From the NCBI GenBank assembly GCA_019421315.1, contig JAHZFN010000201.1:2651-9794 (forward strand): a stretch of DNA of 7,144 bases, read 5' to 3'. The notes beneath the pieces were generated by a model that was not told the origin of the DNA, made no database searches, and saw only the letters and a list, made by a program, of their open reading frames with translations. The translations under genes and the position numbers were made by a program. Shown piece by piece: positions 5,451 to 7,144 of the stretch; position 1 is the stretch's first letter, and every line of letters begins with the position of its first letter. The DNA is from Peptococcaceae bacterium (lineage in GTDB: Bacteria > Bacillota > Dehalobacteriia > UBA4068 > UBA4997).

Positions 5451-5483
5451 CAGCCTTACGGCTGACAGGGCTTTTTTGTTTTT
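5445..5483 (+). terminator. Rho-independent terminator of the T-box leader
   Basis: An 11-bp perfect stem, ccctgtcagcc (5445-5455) with ggctgacaggg (5460-5470), a 4-base loop ttac, then c and TTTTTTGTTTTT (5472-5483). It ends about 70 bases before glyQ, so it acts as an attenuator rather than as the end of an upstream gene. Confidence 0.95.
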
Positions 5484-5554
5484 GTCAGGCAAAAAAAGCA
5501 AGCAAAAAATATTTAAAAATAAAAATATAAGAAAAAAACATTAGGAGGAAAATC

Positions 5555-6487
5555 ATGAATTTTCAAGAGTTGATTTTAAAACTTCAAAAATTCTGGGGCG
5601 ACCAAGGCTGCATTATTCTCCAGCCTTATGATATGGAAAAAGGTGCAGGTACCATGAACCCCGCAACCTTTTTGCGTGCATTGGGTCCCGAACCCTGGAA
5701 TGTGGCTTATGTTGAACCCAGCCGCCGCCCGACCGACGGCCGTTACGGCGAAAACCCCAACCGCCTGCAGCATTACTTCCAGTATCAGGTTATCCTGAAA
5801 CCGTCTCCCGACAACATTCAGGAAATGTATTTGGACAGCCTGCGTGCTTTGGGTATCAAACCCGAAGAACACGACATCCGTTTTGTTGAGGACAACTGGG
5901 AATCTCCCACACTGGGTGCCTGGGGTCTGGGCTGGGAAGTTTGGCTGGACGGCATGGAAATCACCCAGTTCACATATTTTCAGCAGTGCGGCGGTATCGA
6001 CTGCAAACCTGTCTGCGGTGAAATCACGTATGGTATCGAACGTATCGCCATGTTCATCCAAAATGTGGACAGCGTTTACGACATCGAATGGGTAAACGGC
6101 ATTACTTACGGCGACGTTTATCATCAAAACGAAGTGGACTACTCTACCTACAACTTCCGGGTTTCCAACGAAAAAATGCTTTTCCAATTGTTTGATATGT
6201 ATGAAAAAGAAACCGTGGCAGTTATCGAAAAAGGTCTGGTTCAGCCTGCTTATGACTATGCCCTGAAATGCTCCCACACCTTCAATCTTTTGGACGCCCG
6301 CGGCGCCATCAGCGTTACCGAACGCCAAAGCTACATCGCCCGTGTGCGTGAGCTGGCAAAGCTCTGCGCCAACGCTTATGTTGAACAAAGAAGAAAACTG
6401 GGATACCCCATGCTGAAAGACGAAAAAATCCGCCACGAGCTGGGTTTGGACAAAGAAGTTGCAGAAGATAAAGGAGGCGACCGATAA
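5555..6487 (+). CDS. glyQ: Glycyl-tRNA synthetase alpha subunit GlyQ
   Basis: 310 residues, slightly longer than the usual 290-300. This is the catalytic subunit of the alpha2-beta2 bacterial enzyme that charges tRNA-Gly with glycine using ATP. The class II core is plain: motif 1 region TMNPATFLRALGPEPW (33-48); motif 2 from YVEPSRRPTDGRYGENPNR (52-70) to the following strand QYQVI (76-80), with R57/R58 and E67; and motif 3 GEITYGIERIAMF (155-167) with R163. The ATG at 5555 has AGGAGG (5543-5548) six bases upstream, and MNFQELILKLQKFWGDQGC is a normal family N-terminus. The last residues (DKGGDR) are encoded by the bases that serve as the ribosome site of glyS. Controlled by the glycine T-box immediately upstream. 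Confidence 0.98.
   Translation: MNFQELILKLQKFWGDQGCIILQPYDMEKGAGTMNPATFLRALGPEPWNVAYVEPSRRPTDGRYGENPNRLQHYFQYQVILKPSPDNIQEMYLDSLRALGIKPEEHDIRFVEDNWESPTLGAWGLGWEVWLDGMEITQFTYFQQCGGIDCKPVCGEITYGIERIAMFIQNVDSVYDIEWVNGITYGDVYHQNEVDYSTYNFRVSNEKMLFQLFDMYEKETVAVIEKGLVQPAYDYALKCSHTFNLLDARGAISVTERQSYIARVRELAKLCANAYVEQRRKLGYPMLKDEKIRHELGLDKEVAEDKGGDR
6470..6477 (+). promoter_or_regulatory. glyS ribosome binding site inside the glyQ 3' end
   Basis: AAAGGAGG sits in the last codons of glyQ, 9 bases before the glyS ATG (6487). The glyQ stop TAA (6485-6487) and glyS start share one base (TAATG), a typical coupled-translation arrangement that helps make equal amounts of the two subunits. Confidence 0.85.
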
Positions 6488-7144
6488 TGGCAAAAGATTT
6501 ATTGTTTGAAATCGGGATTGAAGAAATTCCTGCCCGTTTTATGGCACCTGCTTTAAAACAAATTGAAGACATTATGACAAAAAAACTGGCAGAAGCCGGT
6601 TTGGAATACAAAGCCATGAAAACCTACGGCACACCCCGCCGTTTTACACTGATTGTGGAAGATTTGGCAGAAATGCAGGCAGACATTGTGGTTGAAAGCA
6701 AAGGTCCTGCTAAAAAATCCGCCTTTGACGCCGACGGCAACCCAACCAAGGCGTTGCAGGGCTTCTGCCGCGGCAAAGGTGTGGAAATTGCCGATTTGGT
6801 GGAAAAAGAACTGAAAGGCGTACCGTATATGTATGCCGTTAAAGAAGTTAAAGGTCAGAAAACCGCCGACATCATTGGCGAAATGCTGCATGATATGGTA
6901 GGTAAAATTTACTTCCCGAAACCGATGCGCTGGGGCTACGGCGAAATGCGTTTTGCACGTCCAATCCGCTGGGTAGTTTTGCTGTTCGGCGAAGATTTAT
7001 TGCCTATCAATTTGGGCGGTGTGGATTCCGACCGTTACAGCAGAGGTCATCGTTTTTTGGGCAGTCAGCACGTGGAAATCAAAAATGCCCAAACCTACGA
7101 AGAAACACTTGCCAAGGAATTTGTTATCGTTGACCAAGATAAGC
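6487..7144 (+). CDS. glyS: Glycyl-tRNA synthetase beta subunit GlyS (N-terminal part, cut by window end)
   Basis: Open from ATG 6487 to the last base, giving 219 codons plus one base; the family is usually near 680-700 residues, so about a third is visible. The N-terminus AKDLLFEIGIEEIPARF (2-18) is the GlyS signature. Further family blocks are YGTPRRF (47-53), KGPAKKSAFDADGNPTKA (72-89), KPMRWGYGEMRFARPIRWVV (145-164) and RGHRFL (186-191). Family knowledge: the beta subunit binds and recognises tRNA-Gly and assembles with GlyQ. The start is fixed by AAAGGAGG at 6470-6477 and the one-base overlap with glyQ. No frameshift is seen in the visible part. Confidence 0.97.
   Translation, partial: MAKDLLFEIGIEEIPARFMAPALKQIEDIMTKKLAEAGLEYKAMKTYGTPRRFTLIVEDLAEMQADIVVESKGPAKKSAFDADGNPTKALQGFCRGKGVEIADLVEKELKGVPYMYAVKEVKGQKTADIIGEMLHDMVGKIYFPKPMRWGYGEMRFARPIRWVVLLFGEDLLPINLGGVDSDRYSRGHRFLGSQHVEIKNAQTYEETLAKEFVIVDQDK

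Larger units (their letters stand above)
5254..5483 (+). promoter_or_regulatory. Glycine T-box riboswitch (leader of glyQS)
   Basis: A tRNA-sensing leader that lets transcription continue when uncharged tRNA-Gly is abundant. Stem I is about 5254-5340: a lower helix of A-rich 5254-5266 with U-rich 5329-5340 and an internal loop, then the distal hairpin GCCGU (5283-5287) with ACGGC (5299-5303), whose loop contains GGUGCAAG (5291-5298), matching the T-box GGUGaAA loop. GAG (5281-5283) fits the AG-bulge region. The specifier loop reads GAAUGGCAC (5312-5320) with the codon GGC (Gly) at 5316-5318. A small cggtt/aaccg hairpin (5334-5346) could compete with the base of stem I. A 13-bp stem III spans 5362-5415. 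No stem II pseudoknot domain is seen, as is usual for glycine T-boxes. The T-box core AGGGTGGAACCGCG (5420-5433) has bulge UGGA (5424-5427), whose variable A fits U73 of tRNA-Gly. The antiterminator and terminator follow. Identity is very secure; stem I pairings are by eye. Confidence 0.93.

Noticed and set aside
5314..5544. 76-codon open frame on the + strand
   Set aside because: Its ATG overlaps the GGC specifier, and it crosses the T-box core and terminator. The structured RNA explains the sequence.
5576..6493. Long - strand open frame opposite glyQ
   Set aside because: Antisense shadow of a highly conserved gene; Phe/His/Gln-rich product, no family match, no ribosome site.

Overview
The window is a housekeeping segment of a Gram-positive-lineage (Firmicutes/Bacillota) chromosome. 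All genes lie on the + strand, and gene density is high. The order pgpH - ybeY - era - recO - [unnamed gene] - glyQ - glyS matches the conserved Firmicutes block phoH-pgpH-ybeY-dgkA-cdd-era-recO-glyQS. Here dgkA and cdd are absent, and an extra gene sits between recO and glyQ. A two-subunit glycyl-tRNA synthetase under a glycine T-box, moderate GC content and AT-rich spacers suggest Clostridia or Negativicutes. The genus cannot be fixed by eye.

Layout. Bases 1-1608 hold the 3' part of pgpH (membrane c-di-AMP phosphodiesterase; the start lies upstream of the window), which ends in an unusually long, lysine/glutamate/asparagine-rich tail with a short tandem repeat. ybeY (1650-2132, rRNA-processing endoribonuclease) and era (2195-3130, ribosome-assembly GTPase) follow at short spacing. 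A 155-base AT-rich gap carries a 13-bp tandem repeat, a weak promoter candidate and a perfect 9-bp hairpin just before recO (3286-4038, recombination mediator). After a 107-base gap with a plausible promoter and a near-perfect Shine-Dalgarno comes an unrecognised 286-residue protein (4146-5006). It has a UBA/TS-N-like N-terminus, four 11-residue amphipathic repeats, a Gly/Ala-rich hydrophobic pair of segments and an acidic tail.

Bases 5007-5554 contain no gene. They hold a cluster of inverted repeats, a strong sigma-A-type promoter (TTGACA, 17-base spacer, TAGAAT), a 5' extension with competing hairpins, and a glycine T-box riboswitch. The T-box shows a GGC specifier, a UGGA T-box bulge, an antiterminator and an 11-bp terminator stem followed by a U-tract. 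It controls glyQ (5555-6487) and glyS (from 6487, cut by the window end), which overlap by one base and are probably translationally coupled.

Functional picture. YbeY and Era act on 16S rRNA maturation and 30S quality control, PgpH sets c-di-AMP level, RecO acts in DNA repair, and GlyQS charges tRNA-Gly. The unnamed gene is the least understood element. I see no mobile element, CRISPR array, tRNA or rRNA gene.
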